The notes beneath the pieces are model-generated. The model made no database searches and was not told the origin of the DNA. It was given only the letters and a program-made list of their open reading frames with translations. From NCBI RefSeq assembly GCF_049446155.1, contig NZ_JBMSEE010000003.1, positions 124,001 to 188,000 of the forward strand: a stretch of DNA of 64,000 nt, given 5' to 3'. Each line of letters starts with the position of its first letter. The first letter of the stretch is position 1. Below are positions 44,392 through 53,197 of the stretch, piece by piece. A program made the position numbers and the translations under genes. This stretch comes from Rivibacter sp049446155 (GTDB taxonomy: Bacteria; Pseudomonadota; Gammaproteobacteria; Burkholderiales; Burkholderiaceae_C).

Positions 44392-46262
44392 TGTCGGCAC
44401 AGATGACCCTGGGACGCGAGCCCTTGAACGCGCGGGCGCGCCGCATCTGGCTGCAGCTGCGCCGTTGGCTGCCGGCCCCGTTTGGCCTGCCGGCGATCAA
44501 TGACGGCCCCGCCTGGCCCGATCGGCCCTTGGCTGCGTCGGACTTCCATGCCGCGATTCGGCGCAACGAACCCGGTGCGCTGCGCGTCGAGCTCAAGGAT
44601 CTCGGTCTCGTTCGCGGACACGTCGGAGCTTCGGTCCTCGCTGCGGCAGAACGGCAGCGCGACGAGGGTTACAAGGCCCGCACCGACACGCCGGCCTTCC
44701 CGCTCGCATTGCCGATCAACTGGAGCTCGGACCCGTACCACGATGCCAACTGGCGCTCGCAGCTGCACATGCTGCGGCTGATCGATCCATACCTGAGAGC
44801 CCATGACGAGCAGCCCGACGGTGGGTGGTTGCGGCGCGCGCTGGATATCGTGCTCGACTGGCATCGCCACCTCCTCGCGCACGGCCGCCAGCAGCAGCTG
44901 GCCTGGCGCGACATGATGGTGGGCACGCGCGCCCTGCGGCTGGCCCACCTGTTCGAACGCGTGCGCCTCGGCGAGCTCGCCGTGACGCCTGGCGAAGCCG
45001 ATGTCTTGGTCACGCTCATGGCGCTGCACGCGCGCGAGCTGACGGCCCCCGGCTTCTTCCGCTACACCAACCACACGGTCTGGGACCTGCACGGAACCAC
45101 GGCGCTTGTGCGAGCAGCGTTTCATGACGGCGACCCGCGCCTCGTCGCCTGGATGTCCACGATCGGGGCACGGCTGGACCGCCTCGTAGACCTGCAGTTC
45201 GACACGCGCTGCGTTCACCGCGAAAACTCGCCGCAGTACCACGGTGTGGTGCGCGGCATGTTCGACGCCCTGCTCGCATCGCACTGGTATGACCGCAGCT
45301 CGGCCCGACTCGTGGCTGTACTCGACGGCGCCAAGGCTCTGCAGCACTGGATGTCGATGCCGGACGGACGCCACATCCCGATCGGCGACAGCGACGGCCG
45401 CCCGCCGACCCGCATGCAACTGCCCGAGCCACAGGTCTCGAATACTGGTATCGAGGTGCTCAACCACAGCTGCTACGGCTTCGTCCGCCAGATGCGCCAT
45501 GCCGACGCGGGCGACTGGTCCTTGCTGGCCATGAAGGCCGGCTTCGACCTGCCCGGCCACAAGCACGAAGACGTGCTGTCCTATGTTTGGACCGAGTCGG
45601 GCTGCGACATCGTGGTCGATTCGGGCAAGTACGCCTACGACGACACGCCGATGCGGCGCTACATGCGCAGCAACCGCGCGCACAACCTGATCGAGTTCGG
45701 CGGGCGTGACAGCGACGTGCATCCCAGTCATCGCACGGGCCACTGTCTCGCGCCGGTGATCGATACTGCCTGGGGCAAGCGCCTGAGAGCGACGGTCACA
45801 CATCGTCCGGGCGGCGAGCGGCACGAGCGCACGCTGCATTTCGCTCCGGGCCGCTGGCTGATCGTCGTCGACCGCTTCGTCGCCCCTCGACCGACCTCGT
45901 TTCGCCACCTGACGCACCTGGCACCGGAATTCTCGGCACGCGTGGTCGGCCAGGCCTTCGAGGTCGCACATCAGAACGGCGGCCGGGTGACCGTGCACCA
46001 CTGGTCCTCGATGCCGCTTGAGCTTTCAGTCGTCTGCGGGCAAGAAGCGCCCGAGCTGCAGGGCTGGATCAGCCGCAGCTACCGCCAGGCCCAACCCAAC
46101 CCGGTGCTGGTGATGGCCGGACAGGGTCTCGCGGCGGTAACCGTGCTCGCACTGTCGCTCGACAGCCGCGCTGCACTTGCGTTGGCCGCCGACGGACGGC
46201 CATCGTGGGTCGCCGGCGCCGATCGCGTCGAGCTCGATGTCTCCCCGCTGGGTTCGACGTGA
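44391..46262 (+). CDS. Heparinase II/III-like protein
   Basis: The 623-residue protein has an alpha-toroid N-half (WRDMMVGTRALRLAHLFE, NHTVWDLHGTTALVRAA) and a beta-sandwich C-half (AGFDLPGHKHEDVLSYVW, VVDSGKYAYDD, RSNRAHNLIEFGGRDSDVH), the layout of heparinase II/III and related uronate lyases found in polysaccharide loci. No signal peptide is seen, so location is unclear. It might cleave or remodel the capsule, possibly at uronic acids such as ManNAcA or GlcA, both of which the locus can make. The ATG at 44391 is preferred over the adjoining TTG. Confidence 0.82.
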   Translation: MSAQMTLGREPLNARARRIWLQLRRWLPAPFGLPAINDGPAWPDRPLAASDFHAAIRRNEPGALRVELKDLGLVRGHVGASVLAAAERQRDEGYKARTDTPAFPLALPINWSSDPYHDANWRSQLHMLRLIDPYLRAHDEQPDGGWLRRALDIVLDWHRHLLAHGRQQQLAWRDMMVGTRALRLAHLFERVRLGELAVTPGEADVLVTLMALHARELTAPGFFRYTNHTVWDLHGTTALVRAAFHDGDPRLVAWMSTIGARLDRLVDLQFDTRCVHRENSPQYHGVVRGMFDALLASHWYDRSSARLVAVLDGAKALQHWMSMPDGRHIPIGDSDGRPPTRMQLPEPQVSNTGIEVLNHSCYGFVRQMRHADAGDWSLLAMKAGFDLPGHKHEDVLSYVWTESGCDIVVDSGKYAYDDTPMRRYMRSNRAHNLIEFGGRDSDVHPSHRTGHCLAPVIDTAWGKRLRATVTHRPGGERHERTLHFAPGRWLIVVDRFVAPRPTSFRHLTHLAPEFSARVVGQAFEVAHQNGGRVTVHHWSSMPLELSVVCGQEAPELQGWISRSYRQAQPNPVLVMAGQGLAAVTVLALSLDSRAALALAADGRPSWVAGADRVELDVSPLGST

Positions 46263-48289
46263 AGTCGCTCATGTCTGCCACACCCTGGCGCCCGCTCCTG
46301 GCGCGTCGCATCGGCTTGCTGCTCGTACAGGACCTGCCGCGCCTGCTCGGCGCGCAAGTTCGCTACCAGCCCTTGGGCCGCCCCGCCTTCGAGATCGAGG
46401 CCGTGATCGGCTGGGGCCTCAAGGGCGCGTTCGCCCGCGACGCCGAATGGGCCGCTCGGCAGGGCCTGCCTTACCTCGCCATCGAAGACGGATTCCTGCG
46501 TTCGGTCGCGCTGGGCAACGTCGACGGGCCGCTGTCGGTCTCGGTAGACGATCTTGGCGTGTACTACGATGCACAGCGACCATCGCGCCTCGAGCGTGCC
46601 ATCGCGCGCTCTCACTCCTCTGCCGACACTGCACGCGCAGAGGCGTTGGCTGCGGCATGGCGCCACGGCCGCCTCTCCAAGTACAACCACGCCCGCGAAG
46701 TCCCCGCACCCGTCGACGGCCCCTTCGTCCTGGTCGTCGACCAGACTTTCGGCGACGCCTCGATCGCGCTCGGCCTGGCAAGCGAGTCCAGCTTCCCGCG
46801 CATGCTCGAGGCAGCACTCGACGAGCACCCTGGCGTGCCCGTGGTCCTCAAGGTTCACCCCGACGTGATCGCCGGGCGCAAGCGCGCCCATTTCGCGGCG
46901 CTGCCCGCCGGCGCCGCGTCGCGCGTCACGCTGCTATCCAGCGATGCACACCCCCCTTCGCTGCTCGAGGCCGCGGATGCGGTCTACGTAGTCACGTCGC
47001 AGATGGGCTTCGAGGCGCTGATGTGGGGCAAGCCGGTGCGCACGTTCGGCATGCCGTTCTACGCCGGCTGGGGGCTCACGCAAGACGCGCTGCCGGCGCC
47101 CGAACGGCGCCGCACGGCGCACAAGGTGGGCCTGCCCGACCTGGTGCACGCGGCGCTGGTCGAGTACCCCCGCTACCTCGACCCCGAGACCCGCGAACGC
47201 TGCGAGCCCGAACGAGTGTTCGAGTGGATGGTGCTGCAGCGGCGCATGCGCCAGCGCTTTGCGCCGCAGGTGCAGGCGATCGCGTTCTCGAACTGGAAGA
47301 AGCCGATTGCGCAGTCCTTCTTCGCCGGCAGTACGCTGCACTTCACCGAGACGCCCGAACCTTCCGCCGCAACCAACGAGTCGCGCGCGGTCTGGGGCCG
47401 CCCGCGCGACGCCGCGCCGCACGGCAGCGGCGCACTGCTGCGCGTCGAAGACGGCTTCCTGCGCTCGGTCGGCCTGGGCGCGAACTGGGTGCGGCCGCTG
47501 TCGTGGGTGATCGACGGCAGCGGCATGTACTACGACGCCACAGCCCCCTCGGACCTCGAGACGCTACTGCAGTCGCACCCCTTCGACGACGCGCTGCGCG
47601 CACGCGCGCGATTGCTGCGCGAGGCCATCGTTGCGGCGGGCATCACCAAGTACAACGTCGGACAGGGTCACTGGCAGCGGCCGGCGCGCGCGCGCCAGGT
47701 TGTGCTGGTGCCCGGCCAGGTGGAATCGGATGCCTCGATCGCTTATGGGGCGCTCGGCGGGGTGCGCCGCAACATCGAATTGCTGCGTGCCGTGCGCAGC
47801 GCGCGGCCCGACGCCTACGTGGTCTACAAGCCGCACCCCGACGTCGTCGCGCGCAAGCGCGACGGGGCCGGCGACGAGGGCGATCCTGCGCCGTGGTGCG
47901 ACGAAGTCGTGGTCGACTTGCCGATGCACCTGCTGCTCGACGCGGTGGACGAGATCCAGGTCATCACCTCGCTCGCGGGCTTCGAGGCGCTGCTGCGTGG
48001 CAAGCGCGTGGTCTGCCACGGCAGCCCGTTCTACGCTGGCTGGGGGCTGACCGAGGACGCCCAGCCGGTGGCGCGCCGCACGCGCCGCCTGCAGCTCGAC
48101 GAGCTGGTCGCCGGCGCGCTGATCCTCTACCCCACCTATGTCAGTCGCAGCAGCGGCGCGTTCACAACGCCCGAACGGGCGCTGTTCGAGTTGAGCCACT
48201 GGAACGACGTCGAGCCGCCGGTCCTGCCGAGGTGGCTGCGTGCGCTGGCAGCGCTCAAGCAGACGCGGAGTCGCTGGCGCCGCCGTTGA
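46259..48289 (+). CDS. kpsC: Capsule beta-Kdo transferase KpsC
   Basis: KpsC makes the poly-beta-Kdo linker joining group 2 capsule to lipid. The 676 residues contain two related transferase modules, each with EDGFLRSV, a GVYYDA/GMYYDA turn, VHPD/PHPD and FEAL..GK...FYAGWGLT (about 15-290 and 345-640). This is the known dual-domain structure. The start is read as GTG overlapping the heparinase stop (GTGA); an ATG at 46271 is also possible. It overlaps kpsS tail to tail by 35 bases. No Kdo synthesis genes lie in the window. Confidence 0.94.
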   Translation: MKSLMSATPWRPLLARRIGLLLVQDLPRLLGAQVRYQPLGRPAFEIEAVIGWGLKGAFARDAEWAARQGLPYLAIEDGFLRSVALGNVDGPLSVSVDDLGVYYDAQRPSRLERAIARSHSSADTARAEALAAAWRHGRLSKYNHAREVPAPVDGPFVLVVDQTFGDASIALGLASESSFPRMLEAALDEHPGVPVVLKVHPDVIAGRKRAHFAALPAGAASRVTLLSSDAHPPSLLEAADAVYVVTSQMGFEALMWGKPVRTFGMPFYAGWGLTQDALPAPERRRTAHKVGLPDLVHAALVEYPRYLDPETRERCEPERVFEWMVLQRRMRQRFAPQVQAIAFSNWKKPIAQSFFAGSTLHFTETPEPSAATNESRAVWGRPRDAAPHGSGALLRVEDGFLRSVGLGANWVRPLSWVIDGSGMYYDATAPSDLETLLQSHPFDDALRARARLLREAIVAAGITKYNVGQGHWQRPARARQVVLVPGQVESDASIAYGALGGVRRNIELLRAVRSARPDAYVVYKPHPDVVARKRDGAGDEGDPAPWCDEVVVDLPMHLLLDAVDEIQVITSLAGFEALLRGKRVVCHGSPFYAGWGLTEDAQPVARRTRRLQLDELVAGALILYPTYVSRSSGAFTTPERALFELSHWNDVEPPVLPRWLRALAALKQTRSRWRRR

Positions 48290-49538
48290 GCGCCCGCGCA
48301 GCGGCAATGTGCTGCAGCACGATGCCGGTGCTCGCGTCGAGGTCATCGTCGGTGTAGGCCCACACGTCACCGGGGGCCTGGTAGCTGCGCAGCACCGCGG
48401 CGCGTAGCTGCGCGCCCGAGACCGGATCGTCGCCCCGCCGAGCGGCCGCGAGAAGGTCAGCGACAAAGTTCGCCTTGCTGGTCCGCACGACAGGCAGATG
48501 ACCCGTATAGAAGCTGTCGGCAAAGCACAGCACTGGCTTGCCCTGGACGGCGGCCTCGAAACCCGCACCCGAATTGAGGCACACCATCAGCGCGGCGTCG
48601 TGGTAGTAGTTCGAAAGATTGCCGCCGACGAACTGTGCGCCGGCGGGCAGTTGGTAGTGCCGCACGTCCATCGGGTGCTTCTTTACGAGAACCCGCGCGC
48701 CCGGCAGCGACTTACAAACCCGCGGCACGATGAAGTCGAGCAGTTCCTGGTTGTGCCGGAACGGCGAGTACATGACGAACTGCGAATCCGTCTGCAACTG
48801 CAGCGGCAACAGGACTGTGCCCTTGACCTCGTCGACGGCGAGCTCGCCGTGCGCCGGCAGCAGTTCGGGATGCTCGGACTGGAACTGCCGCAGCGCGATG
48901 CGCACGTAGTTGAAGAAGTGATAGGTCTTGTGCTGCATCGGCCGCCGCTGCGGTGTCCAGCGGCACGACAGTTCATTGAGCAGCATGAACAGAGCGAAAC
49001 GCGCGCGCAGCCATGGCTCTTCGCGGCGGCGAGCGGGAATCGCGGCATCGGGCAGGCCGAGCATGCCGCCCGCCCGCGCCGCGAGTCGCAGGTCGAAGCG
49101 CGCGTTCAGGCCCTGTGTGCTGAGGCTGGCCGTGCGCAGGCGAAACGCGCCGCGCTCGAAGTACAGGCACACCACGCCCACATGAGCCGCGGCGATGGCG
49201 GCAGCCGTCGAGAAGGGACGCGCGTCCGAGAACAGCAGGCAAACGTCGGTGGCTTCCTCGCGAAAGCGCTCCTTGAACCACTCGACGGCATGCGAGAACG
49301 CCTCAGCGAACCGCTCATCGTGGCTGGCCCAGGCAGCCCTCGTGAACGGCTCGGGCAGCACGTGCCGCACGCTCGAGACTCCCGGCTGCCACACGATGCT
49401 TCGATCGCCACGCGCGTAGAGGCGATAAGCGGGGCACGATAGCAGCGCCACGGTGCGACCGCCCGTGCTCGTATTGAGCTTGCGGCACAGTTGCGTGAAA
49501 TAGCGGCTGTAGGGCGGATCCAGGTACGCGATGTTCAA
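48255..49538 (-). CDS. kpsS: Capsule beta-Kdo transferase KpsS type
   Basis: KpsS adds the first Kdo to phosphatidylglycerol, starting the capsule linker. The 427 residues show LYFERGAFRLRTASL, VLVKKHPMDVRHY, and the later NSGAGFEAAVQGKPVLCFADSFY block of the KpsS/LipB family. It lies on the opposite strand to kpsC and shares its last 35 bases. The ATG overlaps the capD stop as ATGA, so it is the last gene of the minus-strand ugd-degT-pglC-capD-kpsS run. Confidence 0.88.
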   Translation of the reverse strand: MNIAYLDPPYSRYFTQLCRKLNTSTGGRTVALLSCPAYRLYARGDRSIVWQPGVSSVRHVLPEPFTRAAWASHDERFAEAFSHAVEWFKERFREEATDVCLLFSDARPFSTAAAIAAAHVGVVCLYFERGAFRLRTASLSTQGLNARFDLRLAARAGGMLGLPDAAIPARRREEPWLRARFALFMLLNELSCRWTPQRRPMQHKTYHFFNYVRIALRQFQSEHPELLPAHGELAVDEVKGTVLLPLQLQTDSQFVMYSPFRHNQELLDFIVPRVCKSLPGARVLVKKHPMDVRHYQLPAGAQFVGGNLSNYYHDAALMVCLNSGAGFEAAVQGKPVLCFADSFYTGHLPVVRTSKANFVADLLAAARRGDDPVSGAQLRAAVLRSYQAPGDVWAYTDDDLDASTGIVLQHIAAARALNGGASDSASA

Positions 49539-51409
49539 GTCCGCCCCGCGCCCGCGCGGTATTCGCGCACGATGTCTGTCAGCATCTCCCTCACCTCGTC
49601 AGGCGGCGCGTGCCGCAGCCCGACCATCCATGCCAGCAGTGCCGGCACCTTGTCCAGACCCGGCGTGATTCGGGCCACGTGGATCAACGGTACCGCGGTC
49701 GGCACGCTGGCGTCTGCATCGGCAAGCAGTTCCTCGTACAGCTTCTCGCCGGGTCTCAACCCGGTGAACGCGAGCGGCACCTCGTCCACCGAGCGTCCCG
49801 ACAACCGGATCAGATCGCGCGCCAGATCGACGATGCGCACCGGCTGGCCCATGTCAAGCACATAGACCTGCCCCGTCTCACCGATCGCGGCCGCCTGGAT
49901 AACGAGCCTCGCCGCCTCCGGAATCGTCATGAAATACCGAATCACCTCCGGATGCGTCACCGTCACCGGCCCACCCCTCGCGATCTGCTCTTTGAACTTC
50001 GGAATCACGCTCCCGCTCGACCCCAGCACGTTCCCGAACCGCACCGCCATGAACCTGGTGCCGGCATGTTCCGCTGCAAGCGCCGAGATCACCATCTCCG
50101 CCGCTCGCTTCGTCGCACCCATCACATTGGTCGGATTGACCGCCTTGTCGGTACTGATCAGCACGAAGCGCTCGACGCCTTGCTCCGCACTCGCCAGCGC
50201 CGCGTGATACGTCCCCAGCGTGTTGTTCTGCAGCGCCGCCCACGCGTTCTCCTCCTCCATCAGCGGCACGTGCTTGTATGCCGCCGCATGGAACACGATC
50301 TGCGGCTTCCACTTCGCCATCACATGGCGCAGATGCTCGAGGTTCTTCACATCCCCGATCAGTCGCACCAGCGGCAGTTTCGGAAATTGCTCACTCAGCT
50401 GCTGCTCGATCGTGTAGAGATTGAACTCGCTCAGCTCGTACAGCACCAGCCGCGCCGGCCCGTAGCGCGCCACCTGGCGGCACAGCTCGCTGCCGATGCT
50501 GCCGCCCGCGCCGGTGATCAGCACCGTCTTGCCCGACAGGCATTCCGAGATGCCCGCCTCGTCGAGCTTGACGGGCTCGCGGCCGAGCAGGTCCTCGGGC
50601 TGGATGTCGCGCACGCGGCTGACGAGCGCGCCTTCGAGCAGCTCCTGGGCCGACGGAACAGTGAGCACCGGCAGGCCGGTCGCGCTGGCCGCCTCGACCA
50701 CGCGGCGGCGCTGCGTCGCGCTGACCGAGGGCATCGCGATGATCAGGTGCGTCGCCTCATGGTGTCGCGCGAGATCAGCCGCGTCGTCGACGGTGCCGAG
50801 CACCGGCAGGCCTGCAACGCGGGTGCCGCGCTTGGCCGCATCGTCGTCGAGCAGGCCGACGACGTGCCAGCCCTGGTGCTGCAGTCCGGCGAGCAGCAGG
50901 CGCGCGGCGTCGCCCGCGCCGATCACGAGCGCACGACGCAGGCTGCCGTCGCGCCCTCGCAGCTGTGAGCGCAGGTGCTCGTAGAGCATGCGATAGGCGA
51001 TGCGCACGCTCGCCAGCCCGAACAGCGCGATCAGCGGGTGCAGCGCCAGCACCGCGCGCGGCACTTCGCGCAGATGGGCGCCCATCACGATGCTCGCGCT
51101 CAAGGCGCCGCCGATCGTGCAGGCAATCGCCAGCCGCTGGATCTCGCCGAAGCCCGAGAAGCGCCAGATGCCGCGCGGCACGCCGAGCAGCACGAAGACG
51201 ATCAGGTACAGCAGCACCACGCCGGCGAGCACCGCGCCGTCGTAGCCCGGCCGCGCCGAGATCCAGCGCTCGAAGCCGAGCCGGAACAGGTAGGTGAACT
51301 GCCAGGCGACGGCGATCACCGCGGCGTCGGCCAGCAGCGACAGCGCGTAGCGATGGCGGCGCCAGCGCGTGAGCAGCGCGTCGAGTCCGTGCCACAGCCG
51401 CTCGCTCAT
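49535..51409 (-). CDS. Membrane-bound UDP-GlcNAc 4,6-dehydratase (CapD/WbpM/PglF type)
   Basis: Forms UDP-4-keto-6-deoxy-GlcNAc, feeding amino- or deoxy-sugar routes. The 624 residues have four N-terminal membrane segments, a CoA-binding-like domain, then an SDR domain with TGAGGSIGSE (300-309), S419 (ISTDKAVNP) and MxxxK (M430, K434 in NVMGATKRAAEM) in place of YxxxK. The Met is the known WbpM variation, so the enzyme should be active. The ATG at 51409 overlaps the stop of the upstream transferase gene. Confidence 0.93.
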   Translation of the reverse strand: MSERLWHGLDALLTRWRRHRYALSLLADAAVIAVAWQFTYLFRLGFERWISARPGYDGAVLAGVVLLYLIVFVLLGVPRGIWRFSGFGEIQRLAIACTIGGALSASIVMGAHLREVPRAVLALHPLIALFGLASVRIAYRMLYEHLRSQLRGRDGSLRRALVIGAGDAARLLLAGLQHQGWHVVGLLDDDAAKRGTRVAGLPVLGTVDDAADLARHHEATHLIIAMPSVSATQRRRVVEAASATGLPVLTVPSAQELLEGALVSRVRDIQPEDLLGREPVKLDEAGISECLSGKTVLITGAGGSIGSELCRQVARYGPARLVLYELSEFNLYTIEQQLSEQFPKLPLVRLIGDVKNLEHLRHVMAKWKPQIVFHAAAYKHVPLMEEENAWAALQNNTLGTYHAALASAEQGVERFVLISTDKAVNPTNVMGATKRAAEMVISALAAEHAGTRFMAVRFGNVLGSSGSVIPKFKEQIARGGPVTVTHPEVIRYFMTIPEAARLVIQAAAIGETGQVYVLDMGQPVRIVDLARDLIRLSGRSVDEVPLAFTGLRPGEKLYEELLADADASVPTAVPLIHVARITPGLDKVPALLAWMVGLRHAPPDEVREMLTDIVREYRAGAGRT

Positions 51410-52020
51410 CGCGCCGCTCCACTGGTGCGCGCGACGATCAGCCGCAGCGTGCGCCACAGCACGCCGATGTCGCTGGCCAGCGTGGCGTGCTCGGCATAGC
51501 GCGCCGCGTGCTGCAGCTTGAGCGGCATGATGCGCTCGATGTACTCGCGCTCCGGGTCCGCGGCACGCGCGAGCTGCTCGCCTTCGTCGCGGTAGGCAAT
51601 CGACACCGGATCCGTGATCCCCGGCCGCACGCTCAGCACCTTCTCGCGCAGCTCGCGCGGGTACAGCGCCACGTAGCGCGGCACCTCGGGGCGCGGCCCC
51701 ACGAGGCTCATCGTGCCTTGCAGCACGTCGATCAGCTGCGCCAGCTCGTCGAGCTTGCTGCGACGCAGACAGGCGCCGACGCGCGTGATGCGCGCATCGT
51801 TGCCCACCGTCAGGAGCGGGCCCTCGACCTGCGGCGCGTGAACCATGGTGCGGAACTTGTGGATGCGAAACGGCGCACCGCCGCGGCCGACGCGCTCCTG
51901 GCGGAAGAACACCGGCCCCGGCGAATCGAGCTTGATCGCCGCCGCGATCGCGAACAGCAGCGGCGACAGCAGCAGCATCGCCAGGCCCGCCACCACGAGA
52001 TCGAACACCCGCTTGCCCAT
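51406..52020 (-). CDS. PglC-type phosphoglycosyl transferase (initiating sugar transferase)
   Basis: Small monotopic enzyme that puts a sugar-1-phosphate on undecaprenyl phosphate. The 204 residues have the re-entrant N-terminal helix (VFDLVVAGLAMLLLSPLLF), FFRQERVGRGGAPFRIHKFRTM, RRSKLDELAQLIDVLQG and LVGPRPEVP with the catalytic region, matching PglC size. Together with the CapD and DegT genes beside it, bacillosamine-like sugar or QuiNAc is a likely substrate. It overlaps capD by 4 bases. Confidence 0.93.
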   Translation of the reverse strand: MGKRVFDLVVAGLAMLLLSPLLFAIAAAIKLDSPGPVFFRQERVGRGGAPFRIHKFRTMVHAPQVEGPLLTVGNDARITRVGACLRRSKLDELAQLIDVLQGTMSLVGPRPEVPRYVALYPRELREKVLSVRPGITDPVSIAYRDEGEQLARAADPEREYIERIMPLKLQHAARYAEHATLASDIGVLWRTLRLIVARTSGAAR

Positions 52021-52027
52021 CGTGCCG

Positions 52028-53197
52028 TCAGCCGCGCAGCGCCTGGCCCACGGCGTCGATCACGCGCTGCACGTCGGCATCGCTCATCTTCGTGTACAGC
52101 GGCAGGCTCACCATGCGCTCGTAGGCACGCTGGCTGTGTGGAAAGCGCGCGGCGTCGAGGCCGTAGCGCTCGCGCCAGTAGGGATGCAGGTGCAGCGGGA
52201 TGTAGTGCACGCTGACGCCGATGCCCAGCGCGAACAGGCGCTCGATGAAGGCGTCGCGATCGAGCGGCGCGTCATCGGCCAGGCGCACGACGTAAAGGTG
52301 CCAGGCATGCTGGTCGTCGCCCTTCGCGCGCGGCGGCACGATCAGCGGCAGCCCTGCGAAGGCCGCGTCATAGGCCTGCGCGATCTGCTCGCGCCGCGCC
52401 TGGAAGCCGCGCAGGCGCTTGAGCTGATGGATGCCCAGCGCCGCCGCGATGTCGGTCAAGTTGTACTTGAAGCCCGGCGCGACGATCTCGTAGTACCAAC
52501 TCGGAACCTTGGCGGTGAAGCGGTCGAAGGCGTCGCGGTTGATGCCGTGCAGTCGCATCACCTTGGCACGCTGGGCGAGCGCCGCGTCGCGCGTGACGAG
52601 CATGCCGCCCTCGCCGGTGGTGATGGTCTTGTTGGCGTAGAAGCTGAAGACCGTGGCGTCGCTTGGCAGCGTGCCGACGAGCGCGCCGCGATGCGTGGTC
52701 GGCAGCGCATGGGCGGCATCCTCCACGACCTTCAGGCCGTGGCGCCGCGCGATCGAGAGGATCGCGTCCATGTCGGCCGCGAGCCCCGCATAGTGCACGG
52801 GAACGATGCACCTGGTGCGCGGCGTGATCGCCGCTTCCACCTGCGCCGGGTCGATGTTGAGCGTGGCCGGATCGATGTCGACCAGCACCACATCGGCGCC
52901 GAGGTAGCGCGCGACCTCGGCGGTCGCGGTGAAGGTGTGCGTGGTCGTGATGACCTCGTCGCCCGGACCGATGCCCAGCGCCTCGAGCGCGAGGTGCAGG
53001 CCGGCGGTCGCCGAGTTCACCGCAATCGCCTCCAGCCCCGGCTCGCCGCCGAGGAAGGCGGCAAAGTCCTGCTCGAAGCGGCGCGCCTTCGGACCGGTGG
53101 TGACCCAGCCCGACTTCAGCGCATCGACGACCTCGGCGATCTCCTCGTCGCCGATCTCCGGCAGCGCGAAGGGCAGAAAGGGCAGCGCCTGGCTCAT
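52028..53197 (-). CDS. DegT/DnrJ/EryC1-type sugar aminotransferase
   Basis: PLP-dependent transamination of a 4-keto- (or 3-keto-) nucleotide sugar. The 389 residues contain the PLP-binding K190 in FSFYANKTITTGEGGM, the aspartate in VVEDAAHALP, and the N-terminal GWVTTGPKARRFEQDFA. The gene next to it codes for the C4-keto-producing CapD, which makes C4 amination the simplest reading. The ATG overlaps the ugd stop by 4 bases. Confidence 0.93.
   Translation of the reverse strand: MSQALPFLPFALPEIGDEEIAEVVDALKSGWVTTGPKARRFEQDFAAFLGGEPGLEAIAVNSATAGLHLALEALGIGPGDEVITTTHTFTATAEVARYLGADVVLVDIDPATLNIDPAQVEAAITPRTRCIVPVHYAGLAADMDAILSIARRHGLKVVEDAAHALPTTHRGALVGTLPSDATVFSFYANKTITTGEGGMLVTRDAALAQRAKVMRLHGINRDAFDRFTAKVPSWYYEIVAPGFKYNLTDIAAALGIHQLKRLRGFQARREQIAQAYDAAFAGLPLIVPPRAKGDDQHAWHLYVVRLADDAPLDRDAFIERLFALGIGVSVHYIPLHLHPYWRERYGLDAARFPHSQRAYERMVSLPLYTKMSDADVQRVIDAVGQALRG

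Noticed and set aside
46177..48357. 726-codon plus-strand open frame in another frame over kpsC
   Set aside because: Arg/Ala-rich out-of-frame translation; kpsC motifs lie in the other frame.
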